Part shown: one piece after another, positions 5,347-6,404 of the stretch | Layout: each line of letters starts with the position of its first letter | Numbering within the stretch: the first letter of the stretch is position 1 | Assembly: GCA_027051995.1 (NCBI GenBank) | Contig: JALUFY010000022.1 | Location: 1-6,404, forward strand | Direction: 5' to 3' | DNA: 6,404 bases | DNA from: Hyphomicrobiales bacterium | Lineage (GTDB): Bacteria > Pseudomonadota > Alphaproteobacteria > Rhizobiales > Aestuariivirgaceae | The notes under the pieces: model-generated | Databases searched by the model: none | Told to the model about the DNA's origin: nothing | The model's input: the letters and a program-made list of their open reading frames with translations, nothing else | Translations under genes and position numbers: made by a program

Positions 5347-6291
5347 ATGAGCGACGCCAAAGGGGCGCTGAACCCGAAAAAATCCTTTCAGGATCTCATA
5401 CTGACGCTGCACGGCTACTGGGCCGGGCATGGCGCGGTGATCCTTCAGCCCTATGACATGGAGGTGGGCGCGGGCACCTTCCACCCGGCCACAACGCTGC
5501 GCTCCATCGGCCCGCTGCCGTGGAAGGCGGCCTACGTGCAGCCCTGCCGCCGCCCTTCCGATGGCCGCTATGGCGAAAATCCCAACCGCCTCCAGCATTA
5601 TTATCAGTATCAGGTCATCCTTAAGCCCTCGCCGGACAATCTTCAGGAGCTCTATCTCGGCTCGCTGGCCGCCATAGGCATCGATCCGCTGGAGCATGAC
5701 ATCCGCTTCGTCGAGGACGACTGGGAAAGCCCCACCCTGGGCGCGTGGGGCCTGGGCTGGGAGGTCTGGTGCGACGGCATGGAGGTCAGCCAGTTCACCT
5801 ATTTTCAGCAGGTCGGCGGGCTGGACTGCGATCCCGTCTCCGGCGAGCTCACCTACGGGCTGGAGCGGCTGGCCATGTATGTGCAGGGGGTGGACAACGT
5901 CTATGACCTGAACTTCAATGGTCTGGAGGGCTCAGACCGCGTCGCCTATGGCGATGTCTTCCTGCAGGCCGAACAGGAATATTCGCGCTACAACTTCGAA
6001 TACGCGGATACGGAGATGCTCCTGCGCCATTTCAACGACGCCGAGGCCGAATGCCAAAGGCTGCTTGAGGAGGGCGGCAAGGGCGCATGCCACCTTCTGG
6101 CCCAGCCGGCCTATGACCAGTGCATCAAGGCCTCGCACATCTTCAACCTGCTGGACGCGCGCGGCGTCATCTCCGTCACCGAACGGCAGGCCTATATCCT
6201 GCGCGTGCGCGCCATGGCCAAGGGCTGCTGCGAAGCCTGGGCCAGAACGAAAGCCGGCGGCGGCTGCGAAAAGACGGAGGCGGCGTCATGA
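5347..6291 (+). CDS. glyQ: Glycyl-tRNA synthetase alpha subunit
   Basis: Catalytic-core subunit of the alpha2beta2 bacterial glycyl-tRNA synthetase, which attaches glycine to tRNA-Gly in the cytosol. At 314 aa it matches the usual length of about 300. Near-invariant segments of the family are all present: [13 protein letters not shown] (14-26), the ATP/glycine site region with [20 protein letters not shown] (68-87), [21 protein letters not shown] (121-141), and the class II motif 3-like [19 protein letters not shown] (170-188). Nothing is truncated. Start ATG 5347 gives [16 protein letters not shown], with GAGGG about 11 bases upstream. The C-terminal 20 residues ([13 protein letters not shown]) are a variable tail. 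The stop codon overlaps the glyS start (ATGA). Confidence 0.98.
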   Translation: MSDAKGALNPKKSFQDLILTLHGYWAGHGAVILQPYDMEVGAGTFHPATTLRSIGPLPWKAAYVQPCRRPSDGRYGENPNRLQHYYQYQVILKPSPDNLQELYLGSLAAIGIDPLEHDIRFVEDDWESPTLGAWGLGWEVWCDGMEVSQFTYFQQVGGLDCDPVSGELTYGLERLAMYVQGVDNVYDLNFNGLEGSDRVAYGDVFLQAEQEYSRYNFEYADTEMLLRHFNDAEAECQRLLEEGGKGACHLLAQPAYDQCIKASHIFNLLDARGVISVTERQAYILRVRAMAKGCCEAWARTKAGGGCEKTEAAS

Positions 6292-6404
6292 GCGGGCTTC
6301 TCATCGAACTCTTCTCCGAGGAAATCCCGGCGGGCCTTCAGGCCCCGGCGGCGGAGAACCTGCGCAAGCTGGTCATGGCCGGGCTTGAGGACGCCGGGCT
6401 GAAG
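6288..6404 (+). CDS. glyS: Glycyl-tRNA synthetase beta subunit, N-terminal fragment
   Basis: The first 39 codons of the beta subunit, cut by the right edge. The peptide [20 protein letters not shown] corresponds to the conserved beginning LLLE...EEIPA of the family, followed by a helix ([15 protein letters not shown]). The beta subunit binds tRNA-Gly and joins GlyQ to form the active tetramer. The start overlaps the glyQ stop by four bases, giving coupled translation suited to a 1:1 complex. Some alphaproteobacteria have a small ORF between the two genes (from memory); here they abut. Confidence 0.93.
   Translation, partial: MSGLLIELFSEEIPAGLQAPAAENLRKLVMAGLEDAGLK

Overview
The window looks like the chromosome of a high-GC alphaproteobacterium. 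Four things point that way: a C-terminal DUF2336 domain, a family found mainly in Alphaproteobacteria; the order polyprenyl synthetase / DUF2007 / TrmN6-type methyltransferase / small membrane protein / glyQ / glyS; palindromes of the abundant alphaproteobacterial type whose translation gives the spurious 'MPGLVPGIQ' peptide; and a decaprenyl/octaprenyl-type synthase. Genus cannot be settled from the sequence.

Layout. At 1-538, minus strand, msrB (methionine-R-sulfoxide reductase) overlaps by 4 bases the first codons of what is probably oligopeptidase B (ptrB), which runs off the left edge. At 625-2508, plus strand, divergent from msrB, lies a large protein with a Pro/Ala/Gln/Met-rich tail of about 280 residues, including a 15-bp tandem repeat, followed by a DUF2336 helical domain. 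From 2509 to 2875 there is no gene. This stretch carries two inverted palindromic repeats about 140 bp apart, AT-rich flanks, and a terminator-like hairpin for the next gene. At 2876-3892, minus strand, is the long-chain trans-polyprenyl diphosphate synthase (ispB-like), which makes the ubiquinone side chain. Its promoter sits in a short divergent region.

From 4048 to the right edge everything reads plus: a DUF2007 protein, an overlapping TrmN6/YfiC-type methyltransferase and a small one-helix membrane protein, probably one transcription unit. Next comes glyQS, the alpha and beta subunits of tetrameric glycyl-tRNA synthetase, overlapping by 4 bases, with glyS cut by the window end. A good sigma70-type promoter for glyQS overlaps the stop codon of the small membrane protein gene.

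The genes are mostly housekeeping: oxidative protein repair and peptide breakdown (msrB-ptrB), quinone tail synthesis (ispB), RNA modification and tRNA charging (methyltransferase, glyQS). I see no defence system, phage, CRISPR array, transposase, tRNA or rRNA. The least ordinary items are the inverted palindrome pair, whose six differences all preserve base pairing, and the repeat-rich DUF2336 protein with an unclear start.
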